Shown piece by piece: positions 1 through 7,929 of a DNA stretch of 64,000 bases. Source of the DNA: JAFGXF01 sp963732595. GTDB taxonomy: Bacteria > Chloroflexota > Anaerolineae > Anaerolineales > Anaerolineaceae. The stretch is taken from the NCBI GenBank assembly GCA_963732595.1, contig CAVSZZ010000002.1:248001-312000 (forward strand), written 5' to 3'. The notes under the pieces are model-generated. The model saw only the letters and a program-made list of their open reading frames with translations, was not told where the DNA came from and did not search any database. The first letter of the stretch is position 1. The number at the start of each line of letters is the position of its first letter. The translations under genes were made by a program, and so were the position numbers.

Positions 1-1213
1 CAGAGAAATTGTTATCAAAGTCAATTTCTATTTTATAATAAGCTGCACCGGGCACTGGGGTCCAGCTGTATATCGGAAAACGAACATGTTGGTAGTTATT
101 GGTGGGGGTCAGCAGAACCGGCTGTGTATACCAGCGCTTCATGAAACTGTAATAGGGTGTGTAATTCGTCTCAGATACACCTGAGATGGCTTTCACCCGC
201 CAGTAGTAGTTCTTATCATTATCCAGGGTGGTGATTGGCGTGTAAGATGTACTAAAAGTGGTGATGGTTTTCGTATTCACATCATCAGGGAATGCCGAGT
301 TGGTACTATACTGCAGCTTATATTTTTGCGCACCACGCACAGCTGTCCAGCGGAAAGTGGGAGTGAACGTGGGTAACGATCCATTTGCCGGCTCCAACAA
401 GGTGATCGTGGGATTGTAATTAATTGTAAAACTACGCTCCTCACTGGGAGTTCCCTCATGGTATGTTGAACCGGCATCCAGCGGTATAACCTTCCAGTAG
501 TAAGTCCCATTTGCCAGCTTGAGCAGTGGTTGGACAGTGGTGGCCAGGGTTAACTCAGTTTTCGGAGTTGCACATCCCCCCGGGGTTGAACAGATCTCTA
601 ATAAGTATTCAGCCGCTCCCGTCACCGGGGTCCACGAAAAGATTGGAGCATCAAAAAAAGCAAAAGTGGCCCCATTTGCCGGGGAAATTAAGCTTGGGTT
701 ATTGGTCGGTGTAGCCCATTTCTTCTCAAACCAACGAATGTCACTGTAAACTCCAGGAGGGGCTGGTGAATCTGCCCTAACACGCCAGTACCAGATACCA
801 TCAGCCAAGTTGGCTCCAACGATCGGTGTATAGTATGTGTTTGAAGTGAGGACATTGACTGGTGTTTGAGCCGTAGTATCAAAACAGGTCGGACAGCTGC
901 TAACCTGGATGCGGTACTTCGCCGCACCAGTCACAGGCATCCAGCGAAATTCCGGCATACCGACTGGAGGAGCATCAACTCCGGTGATGGTGACTCCATG
1001 GGCAGGAGCAATCAGGACGACTTTATCAAGCGCATGGACCGGGGATATACCCATGGGGCTGATCAGGATCATACTCAGCAACAAGATCGCGGAGAATACT
1101 TGCTGCCAGAATTTCCCGCCTGACCGAAGAAGTCGAATAGAAGAGTCGTACCTGCTTTGATTTTGGCTCTTGTTTTCGTTGCCGGGTGTTGTGTTTAGGT
1201 GATGGTGTCTCAT
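1..1213 (-). CDS. Secreted Fn3/Ig-like repeat protein, C-terminus beyond the window
   Basis: The frame is open from the ATG at 1213 to the left edge of the window, about 404 codons, so the C-terminus is missing. An AGGAG lies 7 nt before the ATG. After a basic N-terminal stretch there is one hydrophobic segment (about residues 34-55), then at least three complete beta-sandwich-like repeats of about 90 residues and the start of a fourth. Each repeat carries the pattern FxWTPVxGAxxYxxxI followed about 55 residues later by YYWKV or YYWRV, the usual signature of fibronectin-type/Ig-like modules in Chloroflexota surface proteins. Role is unknown; an extracellular adhesin or a carrier of a catalytic domain beyond the edge are both possible. 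The export call is inferred from the N-terminus. Confidence 0.75.
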   Translation of the reverse strand, partial: MRHHHLNTTPGNENKSQNQSRYDSSIRLLRSGGKFWQQVFSAILLLSMILISPMGISPVHALDKVVLIAPAHGVTITGVDAPPVGMPEFRWMPVTGAAKYRIQVSSCPTCFDTTAQTPVNVLTSNTYYTPIVGANLADGIWYWRVRADSPAPPGVYSDIRWFEKKWATPTNNPSLISPANGATFAFFDAPIFSWTPVTGAAEYLLEICSTPGGCATPKTELTLATTVQPLLKLANGTYYWKVIPLDAGSTYHEGTPSEERSFTINYNPTITLLEPANGSLPTFTPTFRWTAVRGAQKYKLQYSTNSAFPDDVNTKTITTFSTSYTPITTLDNDKNYYWRVKAISGVSETNYTPYYSFMKRWYTQPVLLTPTNNYQHVRFPIYSWTPVPGAAYYKIEIDFDNNFS

Positions 1214-1600
1214 TTCTAGTCTCCTGAGGTGCATCCATATGATTCCAAATACCGATGATAAAGGCTACATTAATGTTCGCTTACCGGTCGTCACGGGGGA
1301 TAAGGACGCTCAAATGGACTATCACCCCTTCCATAACAGCCCCGAGGATAATTTATACGTGCACTGACTAACAGATATAATGATCAAACTTTATTGTCTC
1401 ACATTTATACTTACAATTATCCTTTTTCATTCTAATCGTGACCCCATTGAGTGTCAATGGAACCAGAATCAAGCAATCGTACTATGATGATCTTCAGTTC
1501 GATCTGATTTTTAATCAGAATCTATATAAACCTCTTACGAGGTGATATAATCTACCTAATTGGATAAATATTATCTATATAGTGCTGAGGAGCGACAAAA
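1214..1600. promoter_or_regulatory. Divergent intergenic region upstream of ldh
   Basis: This 387-bp AT-rich gap separates two divergent genes. It contains a consensus -10 hexamer TATAAT at 1546-1551 about 50 nt before the ldh start, without a good -35. Two small inverted repeats lie just upstream (CTGATT/AATCAG at 1504-1518 and CCTC/GAGG at 1531-1542). No reading frame with coding character was seen. The promoter assignment is weak. Confidence 0.35.
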
Positions 1601-2554
1601 ATGCAGGAATCAAATCCCTTGACCCATAAGATCTCCATCATCGGAGCAGGGAACGTCGGTGCAACATTCGCCTATGCCCTGCTCCTGAGTGGTTTAAGCT
1701 CCGAGATCGTACTCATCGATCAGAATATATCCAAAGCAGAAGGCGAAGCGATGGATCTCAACCATGCCGTACCCCTGGCACATCCCACCCGCATTCGCTC
1801 CGGTACTTTCAAGGATTGTGCCGGCTCGGCTGTGACGGTCGTCACAGCCGGTTCTGCCCAAAAGCCGGGTGAAACCCGCCTTGACCTGGTCAAACGCAAC
1901 GCTGCCATTTTCAAGAACATCATCCCGGAGATCGTTGCCAGCAACCCGGATGGCATCCTCCTGATCGCCACCAACCCGGTCGATATCCTGAGCCAGATCT
2001 CCTGGACCCTCTCCGGTTTGCCTGAGACCCGGGTCATCGGTTCCGGGACGATCCTGGATACGGCGCGCTTCCGCTACCTTCTCAGCCAGCATTTCAACCT
2101 GGACGCCCGCAGCGTGCATGCCTTCATCATCGGAGAACATGGCGACAGCGAAGTGCCGCTCTGGTCGCTGGCCAACGTGGCCGGCATGCCCATCGAACAA
2201 TACTGCCAGGCCAACGGCTGCGGGTGCAGCCAGGCTGACCGCGATCTGATCTTCCAGCAGACGAGGGATGCCGCCTACAAGATCATCGAGCTCAAGGGTG
2301 CTACGTATTACGCCATCGCCAGTGGCCTAGTGCGCATCGTTGAGTCGATCCTGCGTGACCAGAATACCATCCTGTCGGTTTCCACCCATCTCACCGGGCA
2401 ATATGGCTTGCAGGACGTGTTTTTGAGCCTGCCCTGCGTGATCAATCGCAACGGCATCGAATGCATCGTTCAATTACCTTTAAACCAATTGGAGATCGAA
2501 TCTTTGAGCAGGTCTGCCCGGGCACTGCAGGAAGTTCTGCGTAGTCTGGACTAA
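1601..2554 (+). CDS. ldh: L-lactate dehydrogenase
   Basis: Cytoplasmic NAD-dependent enzyme that interconverts pyruvate and L-lactate, regenerating NAD+ in fermentation. The 317-residue length is normal. The N-terminal Rossmann motif GAGNVGATFAYAL is followed by the mobile-loop segment QKPGETR. The Gln in the specificity position marks a lactate rather than malate dehydrogenase, which would have Arg there. The catalytic region IGEHGDSEVPLWS supplies the active-site His, and the Arg/His pair typical of fructose-bisphosphate-regulated enzymes appears to be present just before it. A GAGGAG ribosome site stands before the ATG. The stop codon overlaps the stop of the convergent methyltransferase by a few bases. 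Known family; FBP activation is inference. Confidence 0.93.
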   Translation: MQESNPLTHKISIIGAGNVGATFAYALLLSGLSSEIVLIDQNISKAEGEAMDLNHAVPLAHPTRIRSGTFKDCAGSAVTVVTAGSAQKPGETRLDLVKRNAAIFKNIIPEIVASNPDGILLIATNPVDILSQISWTLSGLPETRVIGSGTILDTARFRYLLSQHFNLDARSVHAFIIGEHGDSEVPLWSLANVAGMPIEQYCQANGCGCSQADRDLIFQQTRDAAYKIIELKGATYYAIASGLVRIVESILRDQNTILSVSTHLTGQYGLQDVFLSLPCVINRNGIECIVQLPLNQLEIESLSRSARALQEVLRSLD

Positions 2555-3461
2555 GCGCTCGAACGAGCTGACCAGCGCACGTACAGGGCATTGGAAATGC
2601 AACGGCCGCCTGATTGTTCGTTCGTAACCAGTTCACCCGCATCCAGGCTGCCACCCAACCCCGAAAATATATCGCCCAGGCTGTAATACAAGGTGGTCGC
2701 CGAGGCAGCCACTGCGTAGGCAGTCAGGACGATGAATAAGGGCTTGGGAGTCAACAATCCACGACAGGACTGCAATAACTCGGGCATCAATTTGAAGAAC
2801 TCCCACACCTCCCCTTTCGGTCCACGGCCGAATTTGGGAGGGTCGAGGATCAAACCATCATAACGTGATCCCCTGCGTCCTTCGCGCGCGACAAACTTGG
2901 AGACATCATCCACCAGCCAGCGGATGGGTTTATCTTGCAGCGAAGACAGGGATTGGTTCTCGCGTCCCCAATTGACGACTTTTTTTGAGGCATCCACATG
3001 TGTAACCTGCGCTCCCGCCTCTGCGGCAGCCAGGCTGGCGAGCGCTGTATATCCAAAGAGATTCAACACCCTTACCGGCCGGCCCACCTGCCGGATCCGG
3101 TCGCTGATCCAATCCCAATGGGTAGCCTGCTCCGGAAATACACCCACCTGGCGGGATCCTGACAGCATTAACCAGAATTTTAAATTGCCATATTGCATCT
3201 GCCAGCGATCTGGCAGATCCTTCCCTTAACCCAATTACCACCATTCTCCCCCGGTCCGGGTTTGAATTCGGCATTCGCACGCGTCCATTCAGAGGGTTTT
3301 AATGCCGGTCGCCACATCGCCTGGACCTCCGGCCGGATGATTGAATAAGCCCCGAACCGTTCTAGCTTCCGCCCATCCCCGCTGTCCAGCAGGGCATAAT
3401 CCTTCCAATTCGGGGAATCGAGCAAATCGATCCTGTCGAGATGCGGAGGCTTTGTCATCAT
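2551..3461 (-). pseudogene. Class I SAM-dependent rRNA-methyltransferase-like gene, split by a frameshift
   Basis: Two overlapping frames on the minus strand together make one protein of about 300 residues. The first (from 3461) runs HLDRIDLLDSPNWKDYALLD through ENGGNW and then leaves the family pattern. The second picks up KDLPDRWQMQYGNLKFWLML and continues through the SAM-binding motif VLNLFGYTALASLAAAEAGA and the catalytic-type motif LILDPPKFGRGPKGEVWEFF. Adding one G to the GGG run (CCC at 3223-3225 on the plus strand) joins them as NWVKGKDLPDRW. The DPPKF-type motif and layout resemble RlmI/RlmK-like 23S rRNA cytosine methyltransferases, but the substrate is not established. The start is preceded by TATACT, not a ribosome site. 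Either a sequencing indel or a recent pseudogene. Confidence 0.75.
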
Positions 3462-3469
3462 ATCAGCGG

Positions 3470-3475
3470 AGTATA
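3470..3475 (-). promoter_or_regulatory. Possible -10 box for a leaderless transcript of the methyltransferase
   Basis: On the minus strand TATACT lies 8 nt before the ATG at 3461 and there is no Shine-Dalgarno. Transcription would start at or next to the start codon. Confidence 0.35.
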
Positions 3476-3558
3476 CCAGCTAGTCCGCCGGAAATGGCTA
3501 TCCGTAAAAATCGAATTAGTAAATGATGAGAAACAAAGGCGATTCACCCAGGATATGT

Positions 3559-3564
3559 CATAAT
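3559..3564 (+). promoter_or_regulatory. Possible -10 box for a leaderless transcript of the DUF218 gene
   Basis: CATAAT followed by 6 nt and then the ATG at 3571. No Shine-Dalgarno is visible, which is one reason for choosing this start over the ATGs at 3523 and 3526. Confidence 0.35.
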
Positions 3565-3570
3565 AGTGCC

Positions 3571-4212
3571 ATGACTACACCTTCAAATGAGACTCGCAAG
3601 GGTTGTCTGGGCAAATCCGCAATCAGTTGTGGCAGCCTGGTGATCGGCATCCCCTTGTTGATCCTGATCATTTTTATCGGCCTGTGGGGAATGGGGGGCA
3701 TATTGGTCGTCGCCGATCGGCTTCAATCCTCCGACGCTATCGTCGTTCTCAGCGGCGGTGATAACGAGCGTGTCAAATATGCCGCAAACTTACATCGTAA
3801 CGGATTTGGCCGGTACCTGATCCTGACCGAAACGGGCATCAGCTATCCAGGCAATCCCAAACCGGCCACGGCTCGCGCGATCGATCTGGCCATCGACCAG
3901 GGGGTTCCAGAGGAACTTATCCTGACACCCGAAGTGGTTGTGAACAGCACTGCGGATGAAGCCCAAACGGTGAGGAACACGGCTGAAGCAAGTGATTTTA
4001 CGAGCCTTATTGTGGTGACCGACCCCTATCACACCTTCAGGACCCGCTTGATCTTTCAGTGGGTATTTCGTGGATCCGGTATCAAGATCATGGTTCATCC
4101 CACCAGCGCCCACTGGTATGACTCCTTAACCTGGTTCCTGAGTTTTGATGGCTGGAGAACCACCGTGTCAGAATACGTAAAAACCGTCGGATTTCTGATC
4201 GGTTTTCGATAG
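3571..4212 (+). CDS. YdcF/SanA-like DUF218 membrane protein
   Basis: About 213 residues. An N-terminal membrane segment (SLVIGIPLLILIIFIGLWG) is followed by a DUF218 domain, seen in DAIVVLSGGDNERVKYAANL, an acidic ESTADE-like region (NSTADEAQTVRN) and VVTDPYHTFRTRLIF. Members of this family (SanA, YdcF, ElyC) are linked to envelope integrity or bind nucleotide-like ligands, but no reaction can be assigned here. The domain probably faces outward on a single anchor. An alternative start at 3523 would add 16 residues without a ribosome site; the start at 3571 sits 6 nt after a CATAAT box. It ends at a strong bidirectional terminator. Confidence 0.75.
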   Translation: MTTPSNETRKGCLGKSAISCGSLVIGIPLLILIIFIGLWGMGGILVVADRLQSSDAIVVLSGGDNERVKYAANLHRNGFGRYLILTETGISYPGNPKPATARAIDLAIDQGVPEELILTPEVVVNSTADEAQTVRNTAEASDFTSLIVVTDPYHTFRTRLIFQWVFRGSGIKIMVHPTSAHWYDSLTWFLSFDGWRTTVSEYVKTVGFLIGFR

Positions 4213-4235
4213 ACATAGAATCTTCGTTTAAATCA

Positions 4236-4264
4236 AGAAAGCCGCCAGTGGCGGCTTTCTGTTT
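4236..4264. terminator. Bidirectional intrinsic terminator
   Basis: Perfect 11-bp stem (AGAAAGCCGCC / GGCGGCTTTCT) with a 3-nt loop and T-rich flanks on both strands. It lies between the convergent DUF218 and cold-shock genes and can serve both. Confidence 0.9.
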
Positions 4265-4282
4265 TATCAATATTCTATTATC

Positions 4283-4495
4283 TTACTGGACTTCGATGAC
4301 TTTTGCAGCCTGGAGACCCTTGGGACCCTCTTCGATCGAGAACTCCACCTTTTGGCCTTCCTTGAGCCGTTTATAACCATCCATTTCAATTGCCGAGAAA
4401 TGTACAAAGACATCCTCGCCATCATCACGGCCGATGAAGCCGTAACCCTTGGTGGCATTGAACCACTTGACGGTCCCAACAAAACGATCTGACAT
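4283..4495 (-). CDS. cspA: Cold-shock domain protein (CspA family)
   Basis: A 70-residue single OB-fold protein that binds single-stranded RNA/DNA and acts as an RNA chaperone. Both nucleic-acid-binding motifs are present: RNP1 as KGYGFIGRDDG and RNP2 as VFVHFSAI. The start GTVKWFNATKGYGFI is canonical. An AGGAG stands about 10 nt before the ATG. It is a stand-alone unit between the terminator at 4236-4264 and a 119-nt upstream gap. Cold induction is typical of the family but not shown here. Confidence 0.95.
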   Translation of the reverse strand: MSDRFVGTVKWFNATKGYGFIGRDDGEDVFVHFSAIEMDGYKRLKEGQKVEFSIEEGPKGLQAAKVIEVQ

Positions 4496-4614
4496 TTTAA
4501 CTTACTCCTACTGAGTGATTTCGATACTCCCTTGTCACAAGGAAATATCCAAGCCACAAGATTATCATGCCTCTTGACCCATGTCAAGAATGAATTTACA
4601 CAGCCGTATGGCGC

Positions 4615-5100
4615 TTATAGTTTATAACCAATTTTCCTTAAGAGTTCTTTACGCCAGGTGATATCTGCCTCACTTTCGATGCCTTTGGGTGTCTCACCCT
4701 CGATCACACCCAGGATACCCCGGCCCACACCATTATCTGCCACGATCACCTCAACCGGATTATGGGTTGCACAAAATACACAGGCCACTTCTGGTACGGC
4801 TTTGATTGCATTTAAGACGTTAACCGGCCAGAAACCGTCACCCAGGAAAATCACAAAACAATGGCCGGCGCCGATCTCAAGTGCGGTTTTCCTGGCCAGA
4901 TCGGTCAATCCATCATCGGTCCCAGTGAAGCGCACCAGGCACATGCCGGAAGCCTCGCAAAAGGCCAGCCCGAATTTAATCCCCGGCACGCAATTCACAA
5001 GCGCTTCATGGAGGTCCTCAACAGTCTTGATAAAGTGCGCCTGCCCAAGGATGAAACCGATTTCATCAGTTTTCTTAATCTTTATCTGCAAGGTTTCCAT
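4615..5100 (-). CDS. Adenosine-specific kinase family protein
   Basis: A 161-residue protein matching the small adenosine-specific kinase family (first characterised in Pyrobaculum; Pfam name Adenosine_kin) over its whole length. Hallmarks are FILGQAHFIKTVEDLHEALV near the N-terminus, GIKFGLAFCEASG, GAGHCFVIFLGDGFWPVNVLNAI, VACVFCATHNPVEVIVA and the C-terminal WRKELLRKIGYKL. The family is reported to phosphorylate adenosine and is widespread in archaea and anaerobic bacteria. Cytoplasmic. It is followed at 28 nt by lipA on the same strand, but the two functions are unrelated as far as known. Salvage of purine nucleosides would fit the purine-type locus nearby, which is inference. Confidence 0.88.
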   Translation of the reverse strand: METLQIKIKKTDEIGFILGQAHFIKTVEDLHEALVNCVPGIKFGLAFCEASGMCLVRFTGTDDGLTDLARKTALEIGAGHCFVIFLGDGFWPVNVLNAIKAVPEVACVFCATHNPVEVIVADNGVGRGILGVIEGETPKGIESEADITWRKELLRKIGYKL

Positions 5101-5128
5101 ACTCTCTCCTTCAAAAATTCATGGAAAT

Positions 5129-6058
5129 TCAAGAACCATTACCCTTCAATGCAAGCACCTGGTCGATGGCATGGTACGAAGAACGGACCAACGGAGCACT
5201 CTCCACCCATCTGAATCCGAGATCCAGGCCGAATTGTTTCAAATCGGCGAATTCCTGGGATGTGTAGTAACGGCGGATCGGCAGATGCCGGCGGGATGGC
5301 TGAAGATACTGCCCGATGGTGAGAATATCGACCCCCCAGCCGTGCAGGGCGATCATGGTGTCGTGGATCTCTTCCATCGTTTCACCCAGACCGACCATGA
5401 TCCCTGATTTTGTCAGGCTGAGGGGGTTCATTAACTTGGCGTTCACCAGGGTATCCCGCGACCATTCCCAATGATCCTGTTTTTGGACCGTTTCGAATAA
5501 TCCCGGAACCGTCTCCACATTATGATTCAGGATCTCTGGTCCGGCGTCCATAACCAGTTTGAGGGCCTGGCGGGATCCCTTGAAATCTGGGATCAACACT
5601 TCAACCGAACAACCTGGCACAAGGGCATGGATAAGCTGGATGGTCATGGCAAATAAAGGTGCGCCGCCATCCAGTCGCTCATCCCGATTGACACTGGTGA
5701 TAACCGCATGCTTGAGGCCCATGTTCTTGACTGCTTGGGCAACACGCTCTGGCTCCTGCCAGTCAAGCGGTGAGGGTTTGCCGTGCTGGATATCGCAAAA
5801 ACCACAGGCGCGCGTACAGATGTTCCCAAGGATCAAGAAAGTTGCCGTACCATGCCCCCAGCATTCGGACAGATTTGGACAGGCTGCTTCTTCACAGACA
5901 GTATGTAACCCTTTGCCCCGCATCAACTGCATGACCGGTTCGATCATGGCGTTTGATCGGGATTTCAGAGGAATGAAATCCGGTCTCCGGAGAGGGGGGG
6001 TATCCAGATCGCCCATCTCAACCCTGTTACGAGTCGTTCCTGCGCCATGACTGGTCAT
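5129..6058 (-). CDS. lipA: Lipoyl synthase
   Basis: Radical-SAM enzyme that inserts two sulfurs into octanoyl groups on lipoyl-dependent proteins. The 309-residue length is standard. The auxiliary cluster motif C-x4-C-x5-C is visible in CEEAACPNLSEC. The radical-SAM motif C-x3-C-x2-C is visible in CTRACGFC. The C-terminal RSSY serine ligand of the auxiliary cluster is also present (LVRSSYHA). No lipB is adjacent. The start has no Shine-Dalgarno, but TAAAAT sits 6 nt upstream, suggesting a leaderless mRNA. A strong terminator for the upstream operon precedes it, so lipA has its own promoter. Confidence 0.95.
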   Translation of the reverse strand: MTSHGAGTTRNRVEMGDLDTPPLRRPDFIPLKSRSNAMIEPVMQLMRGKGLHTVCEEAACPNLSECWGHGTATFLILGNICTRACGFCDIQHGKPSPLDWQEPERVAQAVKNMGLKHAVITSVNRDERLDGGAPLFAMTIQLIHALVPGCSVEVLIPDFKGSRQALKLVMDAGPEILNHNVETVPGLFETVQKQDHWEWSRDTLVNAKLMNPLSLTKSGIMVGLGETMEEIHDTMIALHGWGVDILTIGQYLQPSRRHLPIRRYYTSQEFADLKQFGLDLGFRWVESAPLVRSSYHAIDQVLALKGNGS

Positions 6059-6064
6059 GGTCCA

Positions 6065-6070
6065 ATTTTA
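6065..6070 (-). promoter_or_regulatory. -10 box for a probable leaderless lipA transcript
   Basis: On the minus strand TAAAAT is followed by TGGACC and then the lipA ATG. The terminator immediately upstream means a promoter must lie here. Confidence 0.45.
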
Positions 6071-6086
6071 TCCCGGTTTCCACAAA

Positions 6087-6120
6087 AAAAAGCAGTGCAG
6101 GAATATCCTGCACTGCTTTT
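6087..6120 (-). terminator. Intrinsic terminator of the cyclase/GNAT unit
   Basis: Perfect stem of about 15 bp (AAAAGCAGTGCAGGA / TCCTGCACTGCTTTT) with a 3-nt loop. On the minus strand it is followed by a run of about eight T. Confidence 0.92.
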
Positions 6121-6136
6121 ACGTTCAAAAAGCAAG

Positions 6137-6862
6137 TTAAACCATCACCTCATCGGGGATGCGCATAACCTCATTTTTCTTGATCACCTCATCCGGAACC
6201 TTGAAGACCAGATCGGCGTCGATCATCTGGCGGACATAATTCTTAATGGCTGCATCCCAATAGCGTTTGGTGATGTAGTAAACACGCGCGCCGCCGAGCT
6301 CATGCTGGTACTCTGGCCACGGGTAGGAGGGTTGCGCCATGCCCAGGCCCCAGCGATGCCAGCCATTATAACTCTCGTAGGTCGCCCACCATTCCTTGTT
6401 CCCAAGGATCTCGAATCCGTAATAGGCCTTGGCATAATACATGACCGCACCGATGCGGCCACCACGGACGAGCGCCATGGTGTGCAGGCTGATATTGATA
6501 TCCTGACTCATCAGGCGCCCGTTGGCAAAACCTGCCAGCAAGCCATCGATCAATCCAACCAGCACATAAGGATCCTTGAGGCGTTTGCGGTACCAGCCGA
6601 GGATCTCAGCATAGACGCGGGCGCCCACAATATCATAGAAGTCGTGCTCTGTTTCCATCACTTTCTTCATGTAGGCCATCATCTGGGGGGCTTCTTCGAT
6701 CTTTGCCTCACGGATGTACATAGTGCGGCCGTCTTTAAGCGTGATCATCGCACCCGGCCAGGGCTTCAGGTCCATCGGGGGTGCCTGGAGCAAAGGCTCG
6801 ATCTCGCGAACGTCGATCTCGATCTTTTCCTGGGATACTTTCTCTGGGGGTTCTAGGTACAT
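6137..6862 (-). CDS. GNAT-like protein of unknown function, last gene of the N-heterocycle locus
   Basis: A 241-residue protein with an AGAGGAAC ribosome site. The central part (about residues 40-130) looks like a GNAT acyltransferase core: TLKDGRTMYIREAKIEEAPQ, an acidic helix, then YVLVGLIDGLLAGFANGRL, the usual strand-turn of these enzymes. The expected acetyl-CoA loop (R/Q-x-x-G-x-G/A) is replaced by a diverged MALVRGGRIGAVMYY segment, so activity is uncertain. The C-terminal half is aromatic-rich (WWATYESYNGWHRWGLG) and not recognised. It lies 21 nt after the cyclase-family gene and almost certainly shares its mRNA, which suggests a step in the same pathway. Function not known. Confidence 0.6.
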   Translation of the reverse strand: MYLEPPEKVSQEKIEIDVREIEPLLQAPPMDLKPWPGAMITLKDGRTMYIREAKIEEAPQMMAYMKKVMETEHDFYDIVGARVYAEILGWYRKRLKDPYVLVGLIDGLLAGFANGRLMSQDINISLHTMALVRGGRIGAVMYYAKAYYGFEILGNKEWWATYESYNGWHRWGLGMAQPSYPWPEYQHELGGARVYYITKRYWDAAIKNYVRQMIDADLVFKVPDEVIKKNEVMRIPDEVMV

Positions 6863-6883
6863 GGGTTCCTCTTGTTTGGTTGT

Positions 6884-7774
6884 TTAAAGGCCGGCTAGGT
6901 TGGCGGCCGTATTCTTCTTGAGATTTTCGACATGCTTCGGATCGTAGTAATCGCCGAATTTGGTATGTGTCTTGGCTTCTGCTTTCTTCTTCATCAAGTC
7001 CTGGTACTCGTCATCCTCGACCATTGCCACACAGCGGCCGATGCAGGATTCACCATCTACGAAACGCCAGGGGAAGAAGCCAATGGTTATGCGGCGGTTG
7101 AGCAACAGGTCGATATCGCCGCCGATGCATTCGGCGTGAATGATCCCCTTGGGGAACAGGTCGATATGCATCTGTTGGTACTTGCTGTCATCAAAGACTT
7201 CCTCGAGAGAACCACCGTATTTCTTGCGGAAGACTTTATCAGCCACCTTGGCTTCACGCGGCATCCAGGTGCGGCAGATGGTGTTCATCGGGTGATCCGC
7301 TGAACCGCAATCCACACCGATCCAGGAAATGCCCTTCTTGTCAGCCCACTCCACATACTCGCGATCCGGACCTGGATGTTTGATCATGTAGCGCACTTCA
7401 TCCGCGGTTGGCTGGTCCCAGCCGAAGTGGTGATAACCCGTGTGGATCAACAGGATGTCATCCTTCTTGATTTCCACTTTGTCTTCGATCATCTTGGAAG
7501 TATAGATGTCGTAATCACCACAGACATCACTCAGGTCAACAATAACGCCTTCATGGACCAGGAAATCCAATGGTAATGAAGCGATATCCCTGCCGGGGGT
7601 GTAAAAATGGATCTCGCCATCCAGATGGGTGCCTAGATGGTTCGAGTGGGTCACCACCATGCCATTGGCGCCATTGGGTGCAAGACGTTTGAAATACTTC
7701 ACTTGAAGCGGCTCGTAAGTCGGCCACGGTGGGGTCGCGATACCGAGAGGGATGGTTAAATCAATGAACTTCAT
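6884..7774 (-). CDS. Cyclase-family metal-dependent hydrolase (kynurenine formamidase/isatin hydrolase fold)
   Basis: A 296-residue member of the Cyclase family (PF04199). The metal-binding motif HxGTHxD is clear in HSNHLGTHLDGEIHF. The conserved IDLTIPLG start, GVIVDLSDVCGDYDI and the later DDILLIHTGYHHFG segment also fit. Relatives hydrolyse amide or cyclic imide/lactam bonds, for example N-formylkynurenine or isatin. A ring-opening hydrolase would suit an N-heterocycle pathway, which is inference from context. Compared with formamidases of about 210-260 residues it has an insertion (WADKKGISWIGVDCG to HIDLFPKG) and a C-terminal extension. AAAGGAG lies before the ATG. Substrate unknown. Confidence 0.82.
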   Translation of the reverse strand: MKFIDLTIPLGIATPPWPTYEPLQVKYFKRLAPNGANGMVVTHSNHLGTHLDGEIHFYTPGRDIASLPLDFLVHEGVIVDLSDVCGDYDIYTSKMIEDKVEIKKDDILLIHTGYHHFGWDQPTADEVRYMIKHPGPDREYVEWADKKGISWIGVDCGSADHPMNTICRTWMPREAKVADKVFRKKYGGSLEEVFDDSKYQQMHIDLFPKGIIHAECIGGDIDLLLNRRITIGFFPWRFVDGESCIGRCVAMVEDDEYQDLMKKKAEAKTHTKFGDYYDPKHVENLKKNTAANLAGL

Positions 7775-7873
7775 AGGAGTACTCCTTTCAAAGGATTAAT
7801 GGATTTATTCGGGTTGAATGCCCGAGAAGACCTTTCCTATCTTACCAAAAACATTGTTTATTACCATTGTATT

Positions 7874-7902
7874 ATTCTGTCTATATTTACGCCGATTGTC
7901 AC
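7874..7902 (-). promoter_or_regulatory. Candidate promoter for the cyclase/GNAT unit
   Basis: On the minus strand GTGACA (7897-7902) and CAGAAT (7874-7879) are separated by 17 nt, matching the -35 and -10 consensus at 5/6 and 4/6. It would give a leader of about 90 nt before the cyclase start. Confidence 0.4.
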
Positions 7903-7929
7903 GATAATCGCCAAATCAAATTTAATGGT

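Noticed and set aside
3523..3570. Upstream ATG starts for the DUF218 gene
   Set aside because: No ribosome site, extra residues are not hydrophobic signal-like, and a promoter-like CATAAT falls inside this stretch.
6884..7774. Calling the cyclase-family gene kynurenine formamidase
   Set aside because: No tryptophan-degradation genes are nearby and the length and insertion differ; only the fold and metal site are supported.
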